Origin: a virus
Strand: one strand, 5' to 3'
DNA: 21,364 nt
Virus record (IMG/VR): IMGVR_UViG_3300042402_006703
Span: 1-21,364 of that record
A program made the position numbers and the translations under genes. The notes under the pieces were generated by a model. That model ran no database searches. It saw only the letters and a list, made by a program, of their open reading frames with translations, and was not told where the DNA came from. How positions within the stretch are numbered: the stretch's first letter is position 1; the number at the start of each line of letters is the position of its first letter. This document shows positions 15,745 to 21,364 of the stretch, in pieces.

Positions 15745-16351
15745 AATAGTTATTTTGTCTTTCTTGTCTTTCGATTGTCTTTGGATGATACAAAGAGTAA
15801 TCCTCTTCCATAGGGAGAGTTGTATAAGTTTTAAACCCTTCCAACCTTTCGTGAACCTTATTTACCCATTTTATCTCAGGAGAGTTTCTATAAATTCTCC
15901 ATTGAAAGTCTGGCCAATTAACCCATCCTTCTGAATTTACATTCCAGTTCCATTTTTGTATATGCTCCTGCGTTAATCCTTGCACAGTATTCACCCTAGG
16001 TACTAGCATTACATCTAGCTCAGGATTTGATTCTAGAATAGAAGGTAAAGATTCTATAAGAGGTGTACAGGGAACTTCATCAGCATCTATCTGAAAGATA
16101 TAATCTCCTTTACAGTATGATGTTAGTAAGTTCTTCCAATCAGCAAAGTGTCCTTGAAATTTATCTTTTATTACAGATATATTTTCTACCTCATCTACAT
16201 TATCTACATAATCGTAGACTTCGATACTACCGCCTGTGTCATATAAGATGATTATCTCGTCTTCTTCTCGTTTGTTAGAAAGGAGGAAGTTGACTAGTCT
16301 TTTCACTTCCTCCAATTCATTACAAACTGTTATTGCATAACTTATTCTCAT
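15731..16351 (-). CDS. Compact GT2-family glycosyltransferase (206 aa)
   Basis: A small GT-A transferase of the beta-1,4-glucosyltransferase/GT2 type. The first strand is MRISYAITVCNE (1-12), the donor loop has IIILYDTGG (33-41), and the DxD site is FQIDADEVP (86-94). The lysine/histidine acceptor-side motif WVNKVHERLEG (162-172) and the C-terminal YHPKTIERQERQN (188-200) are typical of GT2 enzymes that are common in T4-like phage and LPS core clusters. There is no membrane anchor or extra domain; 206 residues is about the size of the catalytic domain alone. It starts 18 bases after the zinc-ribbon gene, just past a perfect 12-bp palindrome, and overlaps the GDP-fucose synthase-like gene by 14 bases. 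The donor could be a product of that gene, but this is guesswork. Confidence 0.85.
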   Translation of the reverse strand: MRISYAITVCNELEEVKRLVNFLLSNKREEDEIIILYDTGGSIEVYDYVDNVDEVENISVIKDKFQGHFADWKNLLTSYCKGDYIFQIDADEVPCTPLIESLPSILESNPELDVMLVPRVNTVQGLTQEHIQKWNWNVNSEGWVNWPDFQWRIYRNSPEIKWVNKVHERLEGFKTYTTLPMEEDYSLYHPKTIERQERQNNYYDTL

Positions 16352-16363
16352 TATATTAATATA
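16352..16363. repeat. Perfect 12-bp palindrome before a start codon
   Basis: TATATTAATATA is its own reverse complement and lies directly upstream of the GT2 start codon, with no bases between. A similar sequence, TAAATTAATATAC, precedes the second GT-B gene (about 18120-18132). It may be a binding site, a translation-friendly unstructured leader, or a chance product of base composition. Confidence 0.3.
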
Positions 16364-16369
16364 CGAAAA

Positions 16370-16828
16370 CTATTCCTGTTCTGCAACTAATACATCAAAG
16401 AATTTAATAGCGTCCAATGCATCCATGAAGTCCTTTTTATCGAACCTTTTAGCATTTTTCATATCCATTTTGTGAGTTTGACCCTCTGGATATTTAGATT
16501 TTTCTTCTTCAGCAATTTCAATAGCATTTACTGCTGCCCATTGCCAATTCTCTTTAGAAGTTCCATCTAAGAATACCATTCCTTTTTCAGGAAGTGTTAC
16601 TGTAGCAGGAAACCATACTTGTTTATTTTCATCAATAAACATAAGATCCTTATACAATTCCGGAGAAGTTTCTAGAGTATCTGCTACTGGCTTTGATCCT
16701 TCAACCATTACTGTTGAACTTGTAAATCCACATCCAAAACAAAAATTAGTTTTTACTTCTTCACTTACTTGCTGTTCATAGCAAGCATTACCTCCACAGT
16801 GTGGGCAATCAATTAATTTTTCTTCCAT
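16370..16828 (-). CDS. Zinc-ribbon phage protein of unknown function (152 aa)
   Basis: The N-terminus carries a four-cysteine zinc ribbon, C8-x2-C11 and C30-x2-C33 (CPHCGG and CFGCGF), of the kind found in nucleic-acid-binding or transcription-linked proteins. The following 110 residues are soluble and acidic, with strand-like VWFPATVTLPEKGMVFLDG (50s-90) and a C-terminal helical part ending in FDVLVAEQE; no catalytic motif is seen. It has a 1-base stop/start overlap (TAATG) with the second GT-B gene and is followed 18 bases later by the GT2 gene. Similar zinc-ribbon proteins are widespread in T4-like phages. Its place within a sugar operon is odd: it may be a regulator or a structural chaperone, or just a passenger. 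I cannot assign a function. Confidence 0.75.
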   Translation of the reverse strand: MEEKLIDCPHCGGNACYEQQVSEEVKTNFCFGCGFTSSTVMVEGSKPVADTLETSPELYKDLMFIDENKQVWFPATVTLPEKGMVFLDGTSKENWQWAAVNAIEIAEEEKSKYPEGQTHKMDMKNAKRFDKKDFMDALDAIKFFDVLVAEQE

Positions 16829-18114
16829 TATACTTTTTGTAATTTAGGTAATTCAATTTTTTTCAATTGAGGTAGTTTAAGTTGAACCTGCTTTGGAAAC
16901 TCAGGTACATACTGTGTTAGAAGGTTATCTACCGTCTCTCTCATATTATCATATGAGAACTGTGTTCTTGATTTATGCCCTTGTCTCTTTGCTGCAGTTT
17001 TCCATTTATCATAATCATCATAAACTTCTTTTAATGCTCTTCCTACCTCAACTGGATCTGGGGTAAACCATTGACTTTCTCTTAGAATCATCTTATCGAT
17101 TGCTGCTGAAGGATGTACTTGTGTTAGTGTTCCTCCGATCAATTTAGTAAATTCTTTATCTAAGAAATCAACTTGACCTGACCAGGCTGATGCTATAATT
17201 GGCTTATTTACTAAACTAAATTCAAGTAATGGTCTACCAAATCCTTCTCCTTTTGTTAGAGTAACCATTGCCTTTACTTTACTATGATTGTATAGTTCAT
17301 TTACTTCTGCATCAGTCATCTCACCATGAAGTAAGTAGATGTTTGGTAAATTTCCTTTTACAGTCTGTCTTATTGCATCAATCTTATCCAATACAGCTTC
17401 TCTATCCATAATAGAGGTTCCTGATCCTGCTTGTACTTTAAGGATAAGTCCAGGTCGTTTTCCTTTTTGTTTATTCTTAAATGTCTCTAAGAATGCTTTA
17501 ATGGTATATCCAATATTCTTTCTATCCTCTCCTACCTCTCCTGGAAGCCAGTGACCTACTACGAGGTAGTTCCAGCTTTCTTCAATTGAATCAAGATCTA
17601 GATTTGATGTTGTGGTGAAGTATTTCTCAATATCAACCCCTTCAAATAGAACTTCCATTTTTGTTTGTAGTTCAACTGTACCTGTTATTTGTCCTGTTCT
17701 ATTATCTTGTACATTGAATTTACTTTCTTGAAATACTTTCTTAGCATGTTCAGATGAAACTAAAACTAAATCCATATTATTACATCCCTGTACCCAAGAA
17801 GCATCACAAAGTGTAGTCTCAATACCGGCTGTTACTCCGATATTATACTTACCTATCTTTTGAAATTCATTTGGTACTGTAATTTGAATCCAAATATCTG
17901 GCTGTTGTGTTAGCTGTGGAATGATTCTAGATGCTAGAGATTCATTACTATGATCTTGTAAGTATCCAAATCTCGTATTACCCCATCTCTGAGATAGTAT
18001 CTTTACATCGTATTTATCTAGATCGATAATTGATTGTACAAAGTCTCTTGCTCTTGCCCCATACCCTGAATATGTATCGATAGGGCAGCTTACTACTAAT
18101 GTAGGTTTACTCAT
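16828..18114 (-). CDS. GT4-type (GT-B) glycosyltransferase (428 aa)
   Basis: A soluble retaining-type GT-B glycosyltransferase. The N-terminal acceptor domain has TLVVSCPIDTYSGYGARARD (5-24), with the glycine-rich loop that grips the donor phosphate. The donor domain carries NYLVVGHWLPGEVGEDRKN (182-200) and the GT4 signature E290-x7-E298 in KGEGFGRPLLEFS, followed by IIASAWSGQVDF. The last 30 residues are rich in Lys, Gln, Leu and Pro in a short repeated pattern (QLKLPQLKKIELPKLQ), which may be a flexible or docking tail. It starts two bases after the stop of the first GT-B gene and is probably the product of an old duplication with it. Substrates are unknown. Confidence 0.88.
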   Translation of the reverse strand: MSKPTLVVSCPIDTYSGYGARARDFVQSIIDLDKYDVKILSQRWGNTRFGYLQDHSNESLASRIIPQLTQQPDIWIQITVPNEFQKIGKYNIGVTAGIETTLCDASWVQGCNNMDLVLVSSEHAKKVFQESKFNVQDNRTGQITGTVELQTKMEVLFEGVDIEKYFTTTSNLDLDSIEESWNYLVVGHWLPGEVGEDRKNIGYTIKAFLETFKNKQKGKRPGLILKVQAGSGTSIMDREAVLDKIDAIRQTVKGNLPNIYLLHGEMTDAEVNELYNHSKVKAMVTLTKGEGFGRPLLEFSLVNKPIIASAWSGQVDFLDKEFTKLIGGTLTQVHPSAAIDKMILRESQWFTPDPVEVGRALKEVYDDYDKWKTAAKRQGHKSRTQFSYDNMRETVDNLLTQYVPEFPKQVQLKLPQLKKIELPKLQKV

Positions 18115-18116
18115 AA

Positions 18117-19556
18117 CTAGTATATTAATTTATGTGTTATACGTTTTTTTGGTCTATCTGTAACTTTATGTAATTCGAATCTAGGTCTTGGTGTGAACTT
18201 CTCAAATGATTCATTCATTGCATCAATTACATTCTCACACATTTGTCTTGCTGACATTCCTGATTCGTCCGATGTTACCCATTCTCTGGCTAATAATCCT
18301 TTTGCATCTCTTTCTTCTTTTGGCATATCATATACATCACATAATGCTTTTGCTACATCTTCAGGAGCACATCTATCATCAAAGATATAAGGAGTAGGAA
18401 CTGAACCGACTAATGATATGTTTGAAGGAAATACGGGCACTGCCCAGTCCCCACAATCCTTAACTGTCTTTCTATGATTGGAAGGGAAGTTAGGAGTAAA
18501 ATCAATCCACTTACCATCATGCTCAAATCTCATTTGATCTTGCATTCCTCCAGTTACATTTGCAATAATCATTCTACCGGCCATCATAGTTTCAGTTAAT
18601 GATAATCCCCATCCTTCATTTGAAGTAATAAGCATTCCTACATCAGCTACATTGTACAGTAGATTCATTTGAGGTGTATCTAATTTATCTTGAGAGAAGA
18701 ATACATTTACATTCTCATCACAAAGAGCTTCTCTTACAGCATAAAGATCTGTTCCATTTTCATCTACAGCTTGTGTATGCATTACTAAAGCACATTTTTT
18801 TGATCTCTCTTCTCCAATCATATCACAAAACATCTTGTAAGATAAGATTACATCTCCTGGAGATTTTCTTCTGATGTTTCTTGAATTGAAAAGAACTACA
18901 AAGTCAATTTCTCTTTCTCCAAACATTTTCTTTCTAAACTCCTGTAACAATCCAAAATTCTCATGACCTTCTCTAATTGGAAAGAAATGCTTATCGTTTA
19001 TTCCGTGAGGAACATATTTAATAATTTTATCTTTAGCTACTTCTCCTAGAACAATCTCATTGATGTTCTTAGTTTGTTTTGAAATTGCCATTAACAAATC
19101 ACATGACTCGTAATACGATTTATTATATAAAGGAGCAGGAAGATCATCCCAAATATTCAAATAGTGAATTGGAATTTGATTTCTAATTTCTCTTTCAATT
19201 TCAAATAACCAAGTCCAATATCTTGGATCTGTAAAGATAAAGATTGCATCTGGCTTTTCTTGTTGGATCAAACTTCTAACAAGCATAGCATCTCCATATC
19301 CATTATTTGGTAATACCCTTACCCAGGCATCATCCAGTCCAGTAAAGTTATTTACCTCGGCTGAAATATCAATTCCTTTTCCTGCTTCAGGGTGATTGAT
19401 TGCAGCTCCAACATTAATCCAGTTGAAGTGGTGAGCTGTTCCTACGACTATCTCTCTGGCCATAGTTGCGATACCGGAATGCATCCTAATATCATCGCAT
19501 AACAAAAGAATCTTCTTACGATCCTCTTTCTTTACATAACGAAAATTGTCTTTCAT
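18117..19556 (-). CDS. GT4-type (GT-B) glycosyltransferase (479 aa)
   Basis: The first glycosyltransferase of the operon. It has a GT-B layout with KILLLCDDIRMHSGIATMAR (15-34) as the N-terminal nucleotide-domain strand and glycine loop, IFIFTDPRYW (105-114), YVPHGINDKHF (181-191) at the domain linker, VLFNSRNIRRKSPGD (221-235) opening the donor-binding domain, and E314-x7-E322 in NEGWGLSLTE, then NVTGGMQDQM. A basic tail (KKRITHKLIY) ends the protein. It is longer than the usual 370-420 residues because of an insert around 345-395 rich in Pro and Asn. It begins four bases after the ribbon-helix-helix gene. Large soluble GT-B enzymes of this type recur in marine T4-like phages. Donor and acceptor are unknown. 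Confidence 0.88.
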   Translation of the reverse strand: MKDNFRYVKKEDRKKILLLCDDIRMHSGIATMAREIVVGTAHHFNWINVGAAINHPEAGKGIDISAEVNNFTGLDDAWVRVLPNNGYGDAMLVRSLIQQEKPDAIFIFTDPRYWTWLFEIEREIRNQIPIHYLNIWDDLPAPLYNKSYYESCDLLMAISKQTKNINEIVLGEVAKDKIIKYVPHGINDKHFFPIREGHENFGLLQEFRKKMFGEREIDFVVLFNSRNIRRKSPGDVILSYKMFCDMIGEERSKKCALVMHTQAVDENGTDLYAVREALCDENVNVFFSQDKLDTPQMNLLYNVADVGMLITSNEGWGLSLTETMMAGRMIIANVTGGMQDQMRFEHDGKWIDFTPNFPSNHRKTVKDCGDWAVPVFPSNISLVGSVPTPYIFDDRCAPEDVAKALCDVYDMPKEERDAKGLLAREWVTSDESGMSARQMCENVIDAMNESFEKFTPRPRFELHKVTDRPKKRITHKLIY

Positions 19557-19560
19557 GTAA

Positions 19561-19743
19561 CTATTTTAATTTAATATTTATTTGTGAATGTAATTTCTTC
19601 TTAAACTCTTCTTCTGTAAGATATAAAAAAATTGCTCTGTCTACAAGCTTTTGTAGAGAAAATTTATGTCTTATACATTCTTCTTTGAATTCTTGGAACA
19701 ATTCCTGTTCCACTTTAACCGATGTTAGTTTTTTTGTGTCCAT
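19561..19743 (-). CDS. Small ribbon-helix-helix-like protein, candidate regulator (60 aa)
   Basis: The arrangement fits a CopG/Arc-type ribbon-helix-helix DNA-binding fold: a short polar strand KLTSVKVEQ (5-13), helix A LFQEFKEECIRH (15-26), a turn at KFS (27-29), and helix B LQKLVDRAIFLYL (30-42), then a basic tail. These proteins bind inverted repeats as dimers of dimers, and often repress their own promoter. A perfect 10-bp inverted repeat with a possible promoter overlaps its start. It is followed four bases later by the first glycosyltransferase gene, so it is well placed to control the glycan operon. The family call rests on pattern, not on a profile search; a simple small phage protein with no regulatory role is the alternative. 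Confidence 0.65.
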   Translation of the reverse strand: MDTKKLTSVKVEQELFQEFKEECIRHKFSLQKLVDRAIFLYLTEEEFKKKLHSQINIKLK

Positions 19744-19773
19744 ATTTATATTTGTTTAACTATATATAAATAT
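19742..19773. promoter_or_regulatory. 10-bp inverted repeat, candidate operator for the ribbon-helix-helix protein
   Basis: ATATTTATAT (19742-19751) and ATATAAATAT (19764-19773) are perfect inverted repeats separated by 12 bases. The left arm covers part of the start codon of the 60-residue ribbon-helix-helix gene, and the right arm lies in the spacer of a candidate promoter. In RNA the arms could pair and hide the start codon. The arms are pure A/T, so chance is a real alternative. Confidence 0.35.
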
Positions 19774-19786
19774 ATACTAAAATCAA
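19759..19786 (-). promoter_or_regulatory. Candidate promoter before the ribbon-helix-helix/glycan operon
   Basis: The minus strand reads TTGATT, 16 bases, then TATAGT, about 15 bases before the ATG. The gap (39 bases) is among the three largest in the window, and the inverted repeat overlaps this site. Evidence is only a match to sigma-70 elements in AT-rich DNA. Confidence 0.28.
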
Positions 19787-20718
19787 AAACTAGCACCACA
19801 ATGCTCTGTATTTCTGTAAGAGCAAAACATACAATTCGATTTGGAAGGAGCTTTATCATATTCTTTATCTATATATTGACCTTTATCATCAAAAGCATCT
19901 TGAATGAATTTTGTTAAAGCATTACTTGCTTGACCTCTTTTTATCTTACCTGATGGTGGAATAAATTCCTGTACTCTCTTTCCCATTGCTGGATATTCAG
20001 GATCGGCAGGTACTTTTCTTTTTACAATAAAATACTTTACATCCACTTTTTCTACATCAATTTGAAATTGTTTTGCTAGGAATTCTTTGTAGAGAAGAAG
20101 CTGAGCTAATTTTTTATCATCCTTTTTAGCATATTGATTCCATCCTGATGTTGATGTTTTAATATCGATGATAGTGTATCGATCATCCTGCTCATCATAT
20201 AGAAGTAAATCGATATATCCTTTAAAGAAAATATTCTCAGATATTTTATGCAGTAAAGGAATTTCTACTCCGACCAGCTTAATATACTTGGTTCCAAAGA
20301 AGGCAGAGCGTTTCTTCTTAATGTACTTTAGGATTTCAATACCATCATTATGAAACTCAGATAACTCGTTAGAACTAGAAAAATGCTCTCCATATCTTTC
20401 TTTTTCTTCTGCATATACCGTTTGCATTTTAGTAAGAAGTAATGCATCTAAATCCATCTCCATTGCTTTCTTTACTGTTCCTTCATATAATTCAGTAAGC
20501 CATTCTTGAAGTGTTTCATGAAATGCTGTACCAAATACAGTATGAATGGAAGGTTTATATTCCTGAAGCTTTTTGATATAACTCAATGCCCATTGATGAG
20601 GACAGGTATTATATGCTAGAGTCTGTGAATATGAAATAGATTTTTCAATTTCGTAATTAATAACCTTAGGCTGATAGTCTCTAAAGATCTGTAATTGTTT
20701 AAGATTCTTTTTTGCCAT
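19783..20718 (-). CDS. Cas4/RecB-like PD-(D/E)XK nuclease with a four-cysteine iron-sulphur site (311 aa)
   Basis: A predicted metal-dependent DNA nuclease. The nuclease core shows His67 (FGTAFHETL, 62-70), Asp170 (KGYIDLLLYD), the D-x-K pair Asp185-Lys187 in IIDIKTS, and the Q-x3-Y motif Gln206-Tyr210 (QLLLY). Cysteines lie at the positions of an AddB/Cas4-type iron-sulphur cluster: Cys39 near the N-terminus (YNTCPHQW) and C296, C299, C307 at the C-terminus (CMFCSYRNTEHC). Phages use such enzymes for 5'-end resection in recombination or for DNA processing. It is a stand-alone domain with no helicase part and no cas genes nearby. Its start overlaps the DUF3310 gene by 20 bases. It precedes the ribbon-helix-helix gene by 39 bases. 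Confidence 0.88.
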   Translation of the reverse strand: MAKKNLKQLQIFRDYQPKVINYEIEKSISYSQTLAYNTCPHQWALSYIKKLQEYKPSIHTVFGTAFHETLQEWLTELYEGTVKKAMEMDLDALLLTKMQTVYAEEKERYGEHFSSSNELSEFHNDGIEILKYIKKKRSAFFGTKYIKLVGVEIPLLHKISENIFFKGYIDLLLYDEQDDRYTIIDIKTSTSGWNQYAKKDDKKLAQLLLYKEFLAKQFQIDVEKVDVKYFIVKRKVPADPEYPAMGKRVQEFIPPSGKIKRGQASNALTKFIQDAFDDKGQYIDKEYDKAPSKSNCMFCSYRNTEHCGASF

Positions 20719-20968
20719 CTTTTAGGTTTTTAATTTCTCTTTTCAAATACCATAGAGCTTTTTCAAGTTCTTGGATTGTTTCATCTTTCTTTCCAGCTCT
20801 TGAAATATACTTAACAGTATTTCCTAAACAGAATCCTAAGTCCCAAGCCTCTATAACTTTAATTGCTTCGTAGGGATTATCTTTTCCTCCGTAATGTTTT
20901 GGATGATTTACTAATTCTTTCTTTGGTTTGTCTTCATCAATAGTAAAGGTTCCTTCTCTATCATTCAT
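20699..20968 (-). CDS. DUF3310 protein (T7 gp1.7-like, putative nucleotide kinase) (89 aa)
   Basis: The core follows the DUF3310 pattern: VNHPKHYGG (20-28), YEAIKVIEAW (33-42), LGNTVKYISRAGKKD (48-62) and ELEKALWYLKREI (67-79). T7 gp1.7, the studied member, is a dGMP/dTMP nucleotide kinase that also determines sensitivity to dideoxythymidine; most phage members are not characterised. The 15-residue charged N-terminus is outside the domain. It is the first gene after the intrinsic terminator and probably the first of a long transcription unit. Its leader, TATAAATTAGTTATT, has no Shine-Dalgarno sequence. The family is almost restricted to phages and prophages, which supports the phage reading of the window. 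Confidence 0.9.
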   Translation of the reverse strand: MNDREGTFTIDEDKPKKELVNHPKHYGGKDNPYEAIKVIEAWDLGFCLGNTVKYISRAGKKDETIQELEKALWYLKREIKNLKDGKKES

Positions 20969-20990
20969 AATAACTAATTTATATAACTAT

Positions 20991-21019
20991 AATATAATAA
21001 AAAAGGCCTGCGAAAGCAA
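20991..21019 (-). promoter_or_regulatory. Candidate promoter overlapping the terminator
   Basis: The minus strand reads TTGCTT (inside the terminator hairpin), 17 bases, then TATATT, leaving about 22 bases to the DUF3310 ATG. The spacing and -10 element are the same as those before the 3-dehydratase gene. A new transcript has to begin around here if the terminator works, but the exact site is uncertain. Confidence 0.3.
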
Positions 21020-21023
21020 GCCT
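20999..21023 (-). terminator. Rho-independent terminator
   Basis: On the minus strand AGGCTTGC pairs with GCAGGCCT through an 8-bp stem (one G-T wobble) around a TTTC loop, and the stem's last T begins a run of six Ts. It lies 26 bases after the stop of the coiled-coil/membrane-anchor gene and before the DUF3310 gene. This is the only strong intrinsic terminator I see; it splits the window into two transcription units. Confidence 0.88.
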
Positions 21024-21049
21024 GGATTATAAAAATTTAAAAGTAATTT

Positions 21050-21364
21050 CTACTTCAATAGAAGGTACACCGAGGAGAAGATCCCCAAACCCGTAGTTAC
21101 TTTCCAAAATAGAGAACTTCTTCTTTTACTCTTTACTTCTTTAGTTAGATCGTCTGTAAGCTTTTCGTATTGACCGATTTGTAAATCTTTTTGCTGGATC
21201 ATAAATTGTGTGTTTGTATCTTTTTCTTCATACAATTCAAGCATAGCTGTTTTAACTTTACTTACATCTTCAAGTTTATCTATTTTTGAGTATAGTAATT
21301 TTATCTCTTCAACACATCCATCATAACGTAATAAGTCTTTTGCAACTTGTCTTGCTACTGGTGT
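21050..21364 (-). CDS. Coiled-coil protein with C-terminal membrane anchor, spanin-like; 5' end beyond window
   Basis: The frame is open from the window edge for 104 codons, so the apparent ATG at 21244 is probably internal. The visible part starts TPVARQVAKDLLRYDGC, continues as a long heptad-like helix with many Lys, Glu and Leu (LYSKIDKLED, QKDLQIGQYEKLTDDLTKEV), then a basic stretch KSKRRSS and a single membrane segment LFWKVTTGLGIFSSVYLLL ending in one lysine. Membrane anchors at the C-terminus after a coiled coil are common in small phage proteins of marine and Bacteroidota phages, sometimes annotated as Rz/spanin-like; classical i-spanins have the anchor at the N-terminus, so a lysis role is an inference. 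It is the last gene of the upstream transcript, ended by the terminator 26 bases away. Confidence 0.75.
   Translation of the reverse strand, partial: TPVARQVAKDLLRYDGCVEEIKLLYSKIDKLEDVSKVKTAMLELYEEKDTNTQFMIQQKDLQIGQYEKLTDDLTKEVKSKRRSSLFWKVTTGLGIFSSVYLLLK

Noticed and set aside
815-19556. Host O-antigen or capsule locus rather than phage
   Set aside because: No wzx, wzy, wza/wzc or initiating transferase, while phage-type genes (DUF3310, Cas4-like nuclease, zinc ribbon, small phage proteins) flank or interrupt the cluster on the same strand. A prophage or a bacterial locus cannot be fully excluded without flanks.
19741-19750. TATAAATA, the T4 late-promoter consensus, on the minus strand
   Set aside because: It overlaps the start codon of the 60-residue gene, so it could not drive that gene; the match is likely due to AT-richness.
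1-21364. CRISPR array, tRNA or insertion sequence
   Set aside because: There is no room between genes (largest gap 81 bases), and no direct-repeat array, cloverleaf sequence or transposase was seen.

Overview
The window looks like part of a large tailed-phage genome. It holds 24 genes (two of them cut by the window edges), all on the minus strand, so transcription runs from high to low coordinates. Neighbouring genes overlap by 1-20 bases or are separated by a few bases, and no gap exceeds 81 bases. DNA is very AT-rich. Almost no start codon has a Shine-Dalgarno sequence; the leaders are A/T-rich, as is usual in Bacteroidota and their phages, so a Bacteroidota (perhaps Flavobacteria-type) host is my inference. 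Phage origin is supported by a DUF3310 (T7 gp1.7-like) protein, a phage-type Cas4/RecB-like nuclease, a small ribbon-helix-helix protein, a coiled-coil protein with a C-terminal membrane anchor, and small hypothetical proteins at the left end. No structural gene, polymerase or tRNA is visible.

Right end (about 19.5-21.4 kb): the 3' part of a coiled-coil/tail-anchored protein, a strong intrinsic terminator, then a new transcription unit starting with the DUF3310 protein, the four-cysteine PD-(D/E)XK nuclease and a ribbon-helix-helix regulator candidate.

Middle (about 0.8-19.6 kb): an almost unbroken 18.7-kb glycan operon. In order of transcription: two GT-B glycosyltransferases, a zinc-ribbon protein, a GT2 enzyme, GDP-L-fucose synthase-like and GDP-mannose 4,6-dehydratase genes, an RfbH/E1-type 3-dehydratase, another GT-B-like enzyme, an FkbM methyltransferase, a three-domain glycosyltransferase, a GT-like protein, a nucleotidyltransferase-HAD-kinase fusion, a GT8-like enzyme, an RmlB-like 4,6-dehydratase, a two-gene miniature transketolase, an SDR epimerase/reductase and a final GT2 enzyme. 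Left end (1-786): three small phage genes of unknown function.

The likely logic (inference): the phage uses host GDP-mannose and other sugar phosphates to make its own deoxy and possibly branched-chain nucleotide sugars, assembles them with about eight soluble glycosyltransferases and caps them by methylation. No flippase, polymerase, or membrane-anchored initiating transferase is present, so the acceptor may be a soluble phage protein, making this a candidate virion-glycosylation system comparable in concept to that of chlorovirus PBCV-1. The most unusual parts are the Gmd / Fcl-or-ColC-like / E1 trio, which could make a 3,6-dideoxy sugar, and the RmlB - split transketolase - SDR block, which could attach or transfer a two-carbon ketol unit.
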